Source of the DNA: Paraburkholderia mimosarum LMG 23256 = NBRC 106338
GTDB lineage: Bacteria > Pseudomonadota > Gammaproteobacteria > Burkholderiales > Burkholderiaceae
Direction of reading: 5' to 3'
Assembly (NCBI RefSeq): GCF_000739815.1
Contig: NZ_BBJJ01000005.1
Span: forward strand, 1 to 64,000
Length of the DNA stretch: 64,000 nt
A model generated the notes under the pieces. That model had not been told where the DNA came from and made no database searches. It was given only the letters and a program-made list of their open reading frames with translations. A program made the position numbers and the translations under genes. Each line of letters begins with the position of its first letter. Position 1 is the stretch's first letter. Of the stretch, positions 17,587 to 25,213 are shown piece by piece.

Positions 17587-19035
17587 ATGATGAAGCTGAC
17601 GTTTCTGGGCGCGGCGCAGACGGTCACCGGTTCACGCTATCTGCTGGAAGCGGGAGGCAAGCGGGTGTTGATCGATTGCGGGCTCTTCCAGGGCACCAAG
17701 AACCTGCGCCTGCGCAACTGGGATCCGCTGCCCTTTCCTGCCGGTTCGCTCGATGCCATCGTCCTGACGCACGCCCATATCGACCATTGCGGCTACCTGC
17801 CCGTCCTTGCGCGCAACGGATATCGCGGCCCGGTTTATTGCACGCCCGGCACCGCGGACCTGTGCGGCATCATGCTGCGCGACAGCGCGCGGCTCCAGGA
17901 AGAAGACGCCGCATTCGCGAACCGCCACGGCTTCTCCAAACACCATCCGGCCCTTCCGCTCTACACGCTGGAAGACGCCGAAGCGGCACTGCGGCTCATC
18001 GCGCCGCGCCCGTTCGACGAACCGGTCACGCTCGACGAGCAACTCACCTTCCGGCTGCTGCCCGCCGGCCATATCCTCGGCGCGGCGAGCGCGGTGGTGT
18101 GCAACGGGCATACCGTCGTTGCGTTTTCCGGCGACCTGGGCCGGCCCGACGACCCGATCGTGCGTGCGCCATCGCCGCCTGCGCACGCGGACTATCTGGT
18201 GGTCGAATCGACCTATGGCGACCGGCTGCACGATGCCCTCAACCCCGAGGACGAACTCGCCGACATGTTCGCGCGCACCTTCGCGCGCGGGGGAATCGTC
18301 GTCATGCCCTGCTTCGCCGTGGGCCGCGCGCAGGAGGTCCTCTACTACATCGCGCGGTTGAAGCAGTCGGGGCGCATGGCGAACGTTCCGGTGTACCTCG
18401 ACAGTCCCATGGCGATCAGCGTGACCGACCTCTACCGGCGTCACATGAGCGACCATCGGCTCACCGTCTCGCAGGTGCACGCCATCGATCACGTGGCGTT
18501 CATGGCGCGCACGGTGGACGAGTCGAAAGCGATTGCCGGGCGCAACGGTCCCATGGTCATCATCGCGGGCAGCGGCATGGCCACGGGTGGCCGGGTGCTG
18601 CATCACCTGAGCCTGTACGCTTCGGACCCGCGCAACACGATCGCGCTCGTGGGCTACCAGGCGCCCGGCACGCGCGGCGCGGCGCTCGAAGCCCATGCGC
18701 CGGCCATCAAGCTGCACGGCGACTATGTACGCGTGCGTGCAGAAGTCTCATCGATCACGTCGCTCTCCGCACACGCCGACTACCAGGAAACCCTGCGTTG
18801 GCTCGCCCATATGACCTGCCCACCCATTCGCACGTTCGTCACACACGGCGAGCCCGCGGCGGCCGATGCATTGCGCCGCCGCATTGCGGAGACGCTGCAT
18901 TGGGATTGCTGCGTCCCGGAATATCGGGACTCGGTCGAACTCGCCGAGGCCACTGTGCGCGCTCGCCCGCACGCCCCGGCCGCAACGGATGAACTGACGC
19001 CCGCGCCCGCGCCAGAGGCGGGGGCGGCGCCCTGA
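17587..19035 (+). CDS. Metallo-beta-lactamase/beta-CASP RNase-like protein
   Basis: 482 aa. Seen: the zinc motif HAHIDH (residues 62-67), a beta-CASP region (VVESTYGDRLH; FAVGRAQEVLYYI; YLDSPMAI) and the C-terminal MBL-RNase segment with SAHADYQETL and VTHGEP. This is the CPSF73/bacterial RNA-processing exonuclease layout, so an RNA nuclease is likely. GAGGAG precedes ATGATG (17587 or 17590). An RNase under an FNR-type promoter suggests RNA turnover or processing during oxygen limitation (inference). Confidence 0.88.
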   Translation: MMKLTFLGAAQTVTGSRYLLEAGGKRVLIDCGLFQGTKNLRLRNWDPLPFPAGSLDAIVLTHAHIDHCGYLPVLARNGYRGPVYCTPGTADLCGIMLRDSARLQEEDAAFANRHGFSKHHPALPLYTLEDAEAALRLIAPRPFDEPVTLDEQLTFRLLPAGHILGAASAVVCNGHTVVAFSGDLGRPDDPIVRAPSPPAHADYLVVESTYGDRLHDALNPEDELADMFARTFARGGIVVMPCFAVGRAQEVLYYIARLKQSGRMANVPVYLDSPMAISVTDLYRRHMSDHRLTVSQVHAIDHVAFMARTVDESKAIAGRNGPMVIIAGSGMATGGRVLHHLSLYASDPRNTIALVGYQAPGTRGAALEAHAPAIKLHGDYVRVRAEVSSITSLSAHADYQETLRWLAHMTCPPIRTFVTHGEPAAADALRRRIAETLHWDCCVPEYRDSVELAEATVRARPHAPAATDELTPAPAPEAGAAP

Positions 19036-19249
19036 AAATTCGGCGCAACACGGAAGGGAAACCGGCGCGCCACAGGAGCCAGTCGGGCAAGCGGACAACT
19101 TTTTTGAGACACGTTTGCAAGTGGCTCATAAAATGGGCATGCATCCCCCCGCCGCATGGGGTTCGGTGTTCCTCCATTGAATGGGATACTTCATACGCGA
19201 ATGGGCTACGGATGGATTTCGCGCAGACATTGCGCCCCGGAAAGTCGTC

Positions 19250-21334
19250 ATGGTCTCAGGCACTGACCCGCGTATGCGCGCCGGGCAAGGCGCGGGGCCG
19301 GCGATTCCTGGGCGCCTGCGCGATCCGGTCGTCGCGGCCGTACTCGCCTTCCTGCTGGCGTTCGCCCTGGCTGGCATCGTCGCTACGTTCGTGACGCGGC
19401 AGTGGCAAGCGGCGGCGGAACAGCGGTTCACCCGGCGTGCGACGGCGCTCCACGAAACGCTCCGGCAGGCATTGATCGCCGACGAGGCCTTGTTGCGCGG
19501 CGCGCGCGCGTTGCTCACGCAAACGCCCCGCCCCGACCCCGCAGCCTGGCAGCACTTCGTGTCGGCGATCGATCTGGCTAGCTCGCGTTCGGCGATCGTC
19601 GCGCTCGGTTACGTCACGCCGCGCGCCAACCCGGCGGCGAGCGCGACGAACGGCGCCGAAGTCGCGATGCAATGGGCGGGCCCGAGCGCCGGCGTCCCCG
19701 AGAGCGCCCTCGTCGGAACCGCAGCGACGCTCGCGGCGCGCCGCTACGCCGCCGAAACCGGCAATGCGGCGCTCGCGGCCTTGCCGGGGCCAGCCAATGC
19801 GCCGCCGCTTCTCACGCTCTGGCTACCCGTGTACGAGAGCTCGCCCGACGCGCAAGCCAATGCGCAGAAAGTGACCGGTTTCGCCGTTGCCTTGCTCGAC
19901 GCGCGGCGGCTGTTCGAACCGCTCGTCGCCGCCGATCCGGGGCTCGCGCTCAACGCGAGGATCGGAATGCCGCCGCTCTCCCTCTACACGAGCGCGCGCG
20001 GCGAAGAAAACGAGGTGTTGCCAGGCGTCCTCTTCCGGCGCAGCAATGCGTTCGCGTTTGGCGGCGCCACGCTGACTCTCGACGTCAGCGCCGACGCAAG
20101 CCCGCTGCTCACGGGCGCAGCCGCGTGCGCCCTCTTCATCGTGATCTACGGGCTGCTCGCCGCGGGCGCGTTTGCATTCGTCGTGCATCGCCTCGTACGC
20201 GCGCGCCCGGCGCCCGCGCAGGTCGGCGGCGATGCACGGCTCAACGAGGCCCGCATGATGGGAATCATCCGCTCGTCGATGGAAGCGATCGTCACCGTCG
20301 ACGAATCGCAGCGCGTGGTGATCTTCAACCCGGCCGCCGAACAGGTGTTCGGCCTGTCCGCCATGGAGGCGATCGGCTCTCCGCTCTCGCGCTTCATTCC
20401 CGAGCGGTTCCGGGCCGCGCACGCCCAGCATGTCGAACGATTTGGCGAGACGGGCGTCAGCGAGCGCCAGATGGGCCGCCCGCAACGCGTGCTTCACGGG
20501 CTGCGCGCCAACGGCGAGGAGTTTCCGATCGAAGCGTCGATTTCGCAGATTCGCGACGATTCGGGCAAGCTTTTCACGGTCATGCTGCGCGACGTCACCG
20601 AGCGCCTGCGCGCCGAGGAGGCGCTCAAGCGTTCGCGTGAAGAGCTTCGCGAACTGTCGGCCAATTTGCAGAACGTGCGTGAAGCCGAAAAGACCCGCAT
20701 CGCGCGCGAGCTCCACGACGACCTCGGCCAGCAGCTCACCGCGCTCAAGATCGATCTCTCCGCGCTCGAGCGCCGGCTCGGAGAAGAGCATGCGACCGAC
20801 GTCCCCGCGCGCCTCGCCGGAATGCGCAACCTGATCGATGCGACCGTGGCCGCCTTGCGGCGCATCGCGGCGGACCTGCGGCCCGTCATGCTGGACGACC
20901 TCGGCCTCGTGCCGGCGATCGAGTGGCTCGCGAACGACTTCACGAACCGCTATGGGATCGCCGTCGAGCGCGACCTCGAAGCGGAGGCCACCGATTTTTC
21001 GAACACAGCCGCCTCCGCGCTCTTTCGCATCGTTCAGGAAGCGTTGACCAATGTCGCGCGTCATGCCGAAGCCAGTCTCGTCGAGATCACGCTCAAGGTG
21101 GACGGACCGAACTGCGTCCTGCGTATCGCCGACGACGGCCTCGGCATGACCGGCGACCCCGCCGACAGGCAGCACAACGCCTGGCGCGACAAGTCGTTCG
21201 GTCTGCTCGGCATTCGCGAGCGCGCCCGCATGCTCGACGGCACCGTTCTCATCGATACCGCCCCCGGAAAGGGCTTCGCCATGACCATCACGTTCGCCCT
21301 TCACGCCCTCCAGTCCGAAGAGGCCGCATCATGA
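19250..21334 (+). CDS. Membrane CHASE-type sensor histidine kinase with PAS domain
   Basis: About 694 aa. Seen: a first membrane helix (VVAAVLAFLLAFALAGIVA), a periplasmic CHASE-like region (ALGYVTPRAN; LTLWLPVYES; VTGFAVALLDARRLF), a second helix near LFIVIYGLLAAGAFAFVV, a PAS domain (MEAIVTVDESQRVVIFN), a HisKA_3 box ARELHDDLGQQ with H489, and an ATPase (VQEALTNVARHAEA; IADDGLGM). The gene overlaps the next by ATGA, so the NarL-type regulator is its partner. The start is uncertain: ATG 19250 has a GGAAAG site; ATG 19181 and 19274 are alternatives. Confidence 0.88.
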   Translation: MVSGTDPRMRAGQGAGPAIPGRLRDPVVAAVLAFLLAFALAGIVATFVTRQWQAAAEQRFTRRATALHETLRQALIADEALLRGARALLTQTPRPDPAAWQHFVSAIDLASSRSAIVALGYVTPRANPAASATNGAEVAMQWAGPSAGVPESALVGTAATLAARRYAAETGNAALAALPGPANAPPLLTLWLPVYESSPDAQANAQKVTGFAVALLDARRLFEPLVAADPGLALNARIGMPPLSLYTSARGEENEVLPGVLFRRSNAFAFGGATLTLDVSADASPLLTGAAACALFIVIYGLLAAGAFAFVVHRLVRARPAPAQVGGDARLNEARMMGIIRSSMEAIVTVDESQRVVIFNPAAEQVFGLSAMEAIGSPLSRFIPERFRAAHAQHVERFGETGVSERQMGRPQRVLHGLRANGEEFPIEASISQIRDDSGKLFTVMLRDVTERLRAEEALKRSREELRELSANLQNVREAEKTRIARELHDDLGQQLTALKIDLSALERRLGEEHATDVPARLAGMRNLIDATVAALRRIAADLRPVMLDDLGLVPAIEWLANDFTNRYGIAVERDLEAEATDFSNTAASALFRIVQEALTNVARHAEASLVEITLKVDGPNCVLRIADDGLGMTGDPADRQHNAWRDKSFGLLGIRERARMLDGTVLIDTAPGKGFAMTITFALHALQSEEAAS

Positions 21335-21984
21335 TCAAGGTCATCATCGCCGACGACCACGCGCTCATGCGTGACGGTCTGCGCCGCATTCTCGAAAGCA
21401 CGCGCGAGGTCCAGTTCGAAGTCGTGGGCGAAGGCTGCGACAGCGCGACCACGCTCGCGCTCGTGCGCGAGCACCCCGCCCAGGTCCTGGTGCTCGACCT
21501 CTCGATGCCGGGGCGCAGCGGCGTGGATCTCGTCAAGCAGATCAAGGATGAGAAGCCCGAGTTGCGCATTCTCGTGCTGACCATGCACGCCGAGCAGCAA
21601 TACGCCGTGCGCGCGTTCAAGGCCGGCGCTTCGGGTTATCTCACCAAGGAATGTGCGAGCACGGAGCTCGTCAGCGCCGTGACGAAGATCGCCGCCGGCG
21701 GCGTCTACGTCAGCATGGCGATGGCCGAGCGCTTCGCCCAAAGCCTGAACGAGCCCGCCGACACGCTCCCCCATCAGCGGCTTTCCGACCGCGAATTCGA
21801 GGTGTTCCGGCGGATCGCGGCGGGGCAGACCATCACCGAAATCGCGCAGGAACTGTGTGTGAGCGCGAAGACCGTGAGCACCTATAAGGTGCGCATCCTC
21901 GAAAAGATGCAGATACCGCACGAAGCCGCGCTCGTGCGCTACGCGATGCGCCACAAGCTCATCGACGATCCGGACGAAACCTGA
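21331..21984 (+). CDS. NarL/FixJ-family response regulator
   Basis: 217 aa. The receiver domain has acidic D8-D9, phosphoacceptor D56 (VLVLDLSMPG) and K106 (GYLTKE). The C-terminal LuxR-type helix-turn-helix reads LSDREFEVFRRIAAG and VSAKTVSTYKVRI. ATG 21331 overlaps the kinase stop (ATGA), so the pair is translationally coupled. The palindrome at 22031-22048, 47 bp after the stop, could be one of its targets (inference only). Confidence 0.93.
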   Translation: MIKVIIADDHALMRDGLRRILESTREVQFEVVGEGCDSATTLALVREHPAQVLVLDLSMPGRSGVDLVKQIKDEKPELRILVLTMHAEQQYAVRAFKAGASGYLTKECASTELVSAVTKIAAGGVYVSMAMAERFAQSLNEPADTLPHQRLSDREFEVFRRIAAGQTITEIAQELCVSAKTVSTYKVRILEKMQIPHEAALVRYAMRHKLIDDPDET

Positions 21985-22030
21985 TCCGTGCGCTTGGTTC
22001 CAGGCCGCTCGCGGCTGATTGCCGCACGAC

Positions 22031-22048
22031 TGTAGGAATCGCCCTACA
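22031..22048. promoter_or_regulatory. TGTAGG-N6-CCTACA palindrome upstream of the lone receiver gene
   Basis: A 6-bp perfect inverted repeat with 6-nt spacer (AATCGC), 76 bp before the receiver gene. It shares arms and spacer length with the palindrome upstream of pfkB (11450-11465). Confidence 0.5.
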
Positions 22049-22123
22049 CAACTTCCGTTCCGCGTACGTCACTTTCCATCGCCGCCGATGTTTTTTTGAG
22101 ACGGCGTTGCCGATACTGGCTAC

Positions 22124-22531
22124 ATGAATGCCAGTCCTGTCCGCCAGTGTCTGCAAGTCTTCCTCGTCGAGGATGCAACCACGGTACGCAGGAAAATCGC
22201 CGAGGCCTTGTCGGCCATTCCCGACGTGGCCGTGATTGGCGAAGCCGAGGATGCGGCCAGCGCCCTGACCGGCATCGCCCAAAGCGGTGCGGACGTCGCC
22301 GTGGTCGACCTGAGGCTCGCGAGCGGCAGCGGCATCGAATTGCTTACCCGTCTTGCACGCGAGCAACCCTCGGTCGTGACGGTCGTGCTGACGAATCACG
22401 CCGGCGCACCGTTTCGCACAGCCTGCCTAAGAGCGGGAGCCCACTACTTCTTCGACAAGACGTCCGAGTTCGAAGCCGCCTGCGAAGCCATTGATGCGTT
22501 AGTGAAACAGCGCGCCGCCCCCGTGCGCTGA
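22124..22531 (+). CDS. Single-domain response regulator (receiver only)
   Basis: 135 aa, a CheY-like receiver with no output domain. Seen: E16-D17, phosphoacceptor D62 (VAVVDLRLASGSG), the switch Thr (VVLTNHAG) and K112 (FFDKTSE). It may be a phosphate sink or act by protein contact. No Shine-Dalgarno is visible before ATG 22124; a GATACT hexamer 7 nt upstream could make the mRNA leaderless. fnr follows 13 bp downstream, so the two may be one transcript. Confidence 0.88.
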   Translation: MNASPVRQCLQVFLVEDATTVRRKIAEALSAIPDVAVIGEAEDAASALTGIAQSGADVAVVDLRLASGSGIELLTRLAREQPSVVTVVLTNHAGAPFRTACLRAGAHYFFDKTSEFEAACEAIDALVKQRAAPVR

Positions 22532-22544
22532 ACCGGAGACGATC

Positions 22545-23333
22545 ATGTATGCCGAGCCTGCCTGCGATTCCTCACTGTCCACGCCGTTCGCCGCGCGTTG
22601 GCCCATCGTGCCGGCGCAGCCCGACGTGCGCGAGGCCGCGCCGCGCAAGCCGGCTACGCGCTGTTCCACCTGCTCGCTGCGCGGTGTCTGCATGCCGCCG
22701 GACCTCACCTCGACCGAATTCGAGCAACTCGACACGGTGGTCCTCACCACGCGCAACGTGCACCGCGGCGAAACGCTCTTTCGTGCGCACGACGCATTCC
22801 AGAGCCTCTACGCCGTGCGCACCGGATCGTTCAAGACGGTGGTCATGCATCGGGACGGCCGGGAACAAGTCACGGGCTTCCAGATTCCGGGCGAGCCGCT
22901 CGGACTCGACGGCATCTGCTCGGGCACGCACAGCTGCGACGCCATCGCGCTCGAAGACAGCACGGTCTGCATCATGCCGTTCGGCCAGCTCGAATCGTTC
23001 TGCCGCGAGAGCCGGCGCATGCAGCGCCATCTCTACCAGCTCATGAGCGGCGAGATCGTGCGCGAATCCAGCCTGATGATGCTGCTCGGCACGATGACCG
23101 CCGAACAGCGCCTCGCCGCATTCCTGCTCGATCTCGCGGAGCGCTTCCAGGCGCGCGGCTACTCGGGCGCGCAATTCAACCTGAAGATGAGCCGGGAGGA
23201 GATTGGCTGCTTTCTTGGCATGAAGCTCGAAACCGTGAGCCGGATGTTCTCGCGCTTTCAGCGCGAAGGTCTCGTCGAACCGAACGGCAAGCAGATCCGC
23301 ATCGTCGACGTGGAGGGGCTCGCTCGCGTGTGA
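22545..23333 (+). CDS. fnr: FNR/ANR-type oxygen-sensing transcription regulator
   Basis: Crp/Fnr-family regulator, 262 aa. Seen: cluster cysteines C40-x2-C43-x5-C49 plus C142, the last two 93 residues apart exactly as C29 and C122 of E. coli FNR, so an O2-labile [4Fe-4S] cluster is expected. The cyclic-nucleotide-fold sensor follows, then a dimerisation helix and a helix-turn-helix whose recognition helix ETVSR matches the FNR residues that read TTGAT. It is the obvious candidate to bind the 21 boxes in this window. Two hairpins with T-runs follow the gene. No box is seen in front of it. Confidence 0.95.
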   Translation: MYAEPACDSSLSTPFAARWPIVPAQPDVREAAPRKPATRCSTCSLRGVCMPPDLTSTEFEQLDTVVLTTRNVHRGETLFRAHDAFQSLYAVRTGSFKTVVMHRDGREQVTGFQIPGEPLGLDGICSGTHSCDAIALEDSTVCIMPFGQLESFCRESRRMQRHLYQLMSGEIVRESSLMMLLGTMTAEQRLAAFLLDLAERFQARGYSGAQFNLKMSREEIGCFLGMKLETVSRMFSRFQREGLVEPNGKQIRIVDVEGLARV

Positions 23334-23390
23334 CGCGAAGCGTGACATGACAGGCGGCGCGGCGGCCGCTGACTGGTGTTGGCACCGCTA

Positions 23391-23420
23391 GCCTCGAAGT
23401 CGAGGCGCGTGTGTTTTTTT
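23391..23420 (+). terminator. Rho-independent terminator after fnr
   Basis: A perfect 7-bp stem (GCCTCGA with TCGAGGC, 23391-23406, two-nt loop or slightly frayed) followed closely by seven T at 23414-23420. Confidence 0.65.
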
Positions 23421-23421
23421 A

Positions 23422-23451
23422 GGCGCCCGGTACCCGGCGCCGTTCTTTTTT
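23422..23451 (+). terminator. Second terminator-like hairpin after fnr
   Basis: GGCGCC (23422-23427) pairs with GGCGCC (23436-23441) around an 8-nt loop, followed by six T at 23446-23451. It lies directly behind the first hairpin, giving a tandem stop before the cytochrome promoter. Confidence 0.55.
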
Positions 23452-23493
23452 GAAGCATCCGCGCGTGAATGGCTGCGGATGGATGCTCCGCGA

Positions 23494-23534
23494 TTGACAC
23501 ATATCAACGGCATAACGGGCGCCAATGACACCAT
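23494..23534 (+). promoter_or_regulatory. FNR-type promoter of the cytochrome c gene
   Basis: Box TTGAC-ACAT-ATCAA (23494-23507) with weak -10 CACCAT after 21 nt. It lies 77 bp upstream of ATG 23584. Confidence 0.6.
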
Positions 23535-23583
23535 GGATCTGGCCGGCAACCCGCACCCCGGCCGCACTGGAGGAGAACATTCG

Positions 23584-23979
23584 ATGTCACACGCTCCCAC
23601 TCCCGTCGCTTGCGCCCTGGCGATTCCGTCTTTTCATGACCGCGCACGCCCGCTCCTGCTCCACGCTGCGGTGGCATGCGCCCTCGCGCTGCAGGCTTTC
23701 GCCGCGCACGCGCAGGTTCCCGAACCTACAGGCCTCGTCGACCAGCAGCACTGCATGTTCTGCCACACGTCGGATGAGCCATTTCTCGCGCCGTCGTTTC
23801 ATCAGATTGCCGAGCGCTACCGCGACAAGCCGAACGCCAGTACCATGCTCGAAGACAAGCTCAGGCACGGCGGCAAGGCGCACTGGGGCGACATGGCGAT
23901 GCCCCTGCCGGCCGACCGCGGCGGACCGCTATCGGCCGAGGACGCGCATACGCTCGTTCAATGGGTACTGAGCCAGTAA
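23584..23979 (+). CDS. Small periplasmic class I cytochrome c
   Basis: 131 aa. A long Sec signal peptide ends AHA|Q at about residue 43/44. The haem site is CMFCH (57-61) and a later MPLP provides the expected Met ligand. It is a c551/c552-like electron carrier. GGAGGAG precedes the ATG at 23584. The FNR-type promoter fits electron delivery to a high-affinity oxidase, peroxidase or denitrification enzyme, none of which is in the window. Confidence 0.88.
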   Translation: MSHAPTPVACALAIPSFHDRARPLLLHAAVACALALQAFAAHAQVPEPTGLVDQQHCMFCHTSDEPFLAPSFHQIAERYRDKPNASTMLEDKLRHGGKAHWGDMAMPLPADRGGPLSAEDAHTLVQWVLSQ

Positions 23980-24008
23980 TTGCACAACGTGTTCAAAGGA
24001 GCACCTCC

Positions 24009-24377
24009 ATGCGCGTCACCGTCCATCTCGACAGTTTCGACCAGCTCGATCCTTCCGCTTACGCGATCGTCTGGGTCGACACCGAAACGAAAAAATGGTC
24101 TCGCGAAGGCCATGCGGGCGTGGATCTGTCCGAATGGGGGCAGTGCCGCCCCTCGCCGGGCGGCACCACGCTGCTGGCCTGCGAGGACCAGCACGAAGTC
24201 TGCACACTCGAAGGCCTCGATCTCGCGACGGGCGAAGGCCCCTTCGAAGGCGAATGTGGCGGCGTGAGATTGAACCAGCGCCTGAACGCCGGGCTGCTCG
24301 AAGGTCGTTGGCACGTGCAATGTGTCGATGAGTGCGTGCCCGATCCCGAGGATGGGCTCTTCGCCGACGAAGCCTGA
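24009..24377 (+). CDS. Cysteine-containing hypothetical protein
   Basis: 122 aa, acidic, no signal peptide. Six cysteines are spread over the chain (QCRP, ACED, VCTL, ECGG, QCVD, ECVP), which could bind metal or form redox pairs. AAGGAG precedes the ATG. It follows the cytochrome gene by 29 bp and is probably co-transcribed from the FNR-type promoter at 23494. I do not recognise the family. Confidence 0.7.
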   Translation: MRVTVHLDSFDQLDPSAYAIVWVDTETKKWSREGHAGVDLSEWGQCRPSPGGTTLLACEDQHEVCTLEGLDLATGEGPFEGECGGVRLNQRLNAGLLEGRWHVQCVDECVPDPEDGLFADEA

Positions 24378-24407
24378 TGGGGCTTCTTCCCTCAAGCGTG
24401 GTGTAGG

Positions 24408-24758
24408 TCAGTGATCGCGGCGCGCAACATCGCTTCGGCTAGATGCGCCTGCGAATACCGCGGAACCGAGCTGGTGCTCGGCCGCGTCGAATGCCGCGCG
24501 AATGGCGGCCACGGGGTCGTCGTTCTCGCAATGGTCAAGCGGTGCGAGTTCCCGCGAAGTCGAAACGAGATCGAGACGAACGTCATACGCCGGCTGGCGG
24601 ATTCCGGGCTGCAAGGGGTGCAGCCGCTCGATCGCGAGATGGCAAGCCGACAGCACGCCGCAGAACCGCTCGAGGCGCAGCAGTTGAACGGCGGCTTCCG
24701 CCTCGAGGGCAGACGAACCGGGGAAACCCAGATAAACGATTTGCATCCCGAGTCCCAT
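24408..24758 (-). CDS. HPF/RaiA-like ribosome-associated protein
   Basis: 116 aa. The pattern resembles short Burkholderia HPF/RaiA (S30AE) proteins: MQIVYLGFPGSSALEAEA, LERFCGVLSACHLAIE, YDVRLDLVS and the terminal DDPVAAIRAAFDAAEHQL. Such proteins bind the 30S decoding region and help idle ribosomes hibernate. AAGGGG precedes ATG 24758. It lies 71 bp downstream of the gene at 24830-25069, probably in one transcript from the FNR-type promoter at 25173. The family call is by pattern only and weaker than most here. Confidence 0.68.
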   Translation of the reverse strand: MGLGMQIVYLGFPGSSALEAEAAVQLLRLERFCGVLSACHLAIERLHPLQPGIRQPAYDVRLDLVSTSRELAPLDHCENDDPVAAIRAAFDAAEHQLGSAVFAGASSRSDVARRDH

Positions 24759-24829
24759 CGCCGTGCCCCTTCAAGAATCCGCGGTGTGGCAGTCCGAAGG
24801 CGCGTTGCCGCCGTCTCGACTGCGATTGG

Positions 24830-25069
24830 CTACATTTCAAAAGCGTGACGGACCTTGAGGTCGATCCAGACCATGCCCTCGCGCAGCCCCTCGAGCACCG
24901 CCTCCCGCTCGCTCTCGAACACGCGATGATGCGCGAAGGCGTGGGAGAAACGTTGCGTTTGCGAGCCGTGCATGACGCGGACTTCGCAGCAAAAGCCGCC
25001 TTGCGGCGCCGGCGACGTGACGGCCTCGACACTCCAGGCTCCCGAATCGATATGGCCGTTGAGCGGCAT
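24830..25069 (-). CDS. Small hypothetical protein, 79 aa
   Basis: Soluble 79-aa protein (MPLNGHIDSGAWSVEAV start) with the stretch FSHAFAHHRVFESEREAVLEG. I do not recognise it. AAGGAG lies 9 nt before the chosen ATG at 25069; a longer frame to 25123 lacks such a site. It leads a small operon with the HPF/RaiA-like gene. Confidence 0.65.
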   Translation of the reverse strand: MPLNGHIDSGAWSVEAVTSPAPQGGFCCEVRVMHGSQTQRFSHAFAHHRVFESEREAVLEGLREGMVWIDLKVRHAFEM

Positions 25070-25172
25070 GATGTCGTTCTCCTTCAATCGTGAGGGTCCC
25101 GTGAGCCTGGCCGCGTGCAGCACGGCGAACGACCGGACCTGCGTATGTGAAATCAGCGGAATCAGTGAATTC

Positions 25173-25213
25173 AGGATAAGGCTGGGCGGTCAACACCAAT
25201 TGATGCACGTCAA
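25173..25213 (-). promoter_or_regulatory. FNR-type promoter overlapping the stop of a USP gene
   Basis: Box TTGAT-GCAC-GTCAA (25200-25213) with TATCCT on the minus strand after exactly 21 nt. The box overlaps the stop codon (25210-25212) of the USP upstream. It reads toward 24830-25069. Confidence 0.65.
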
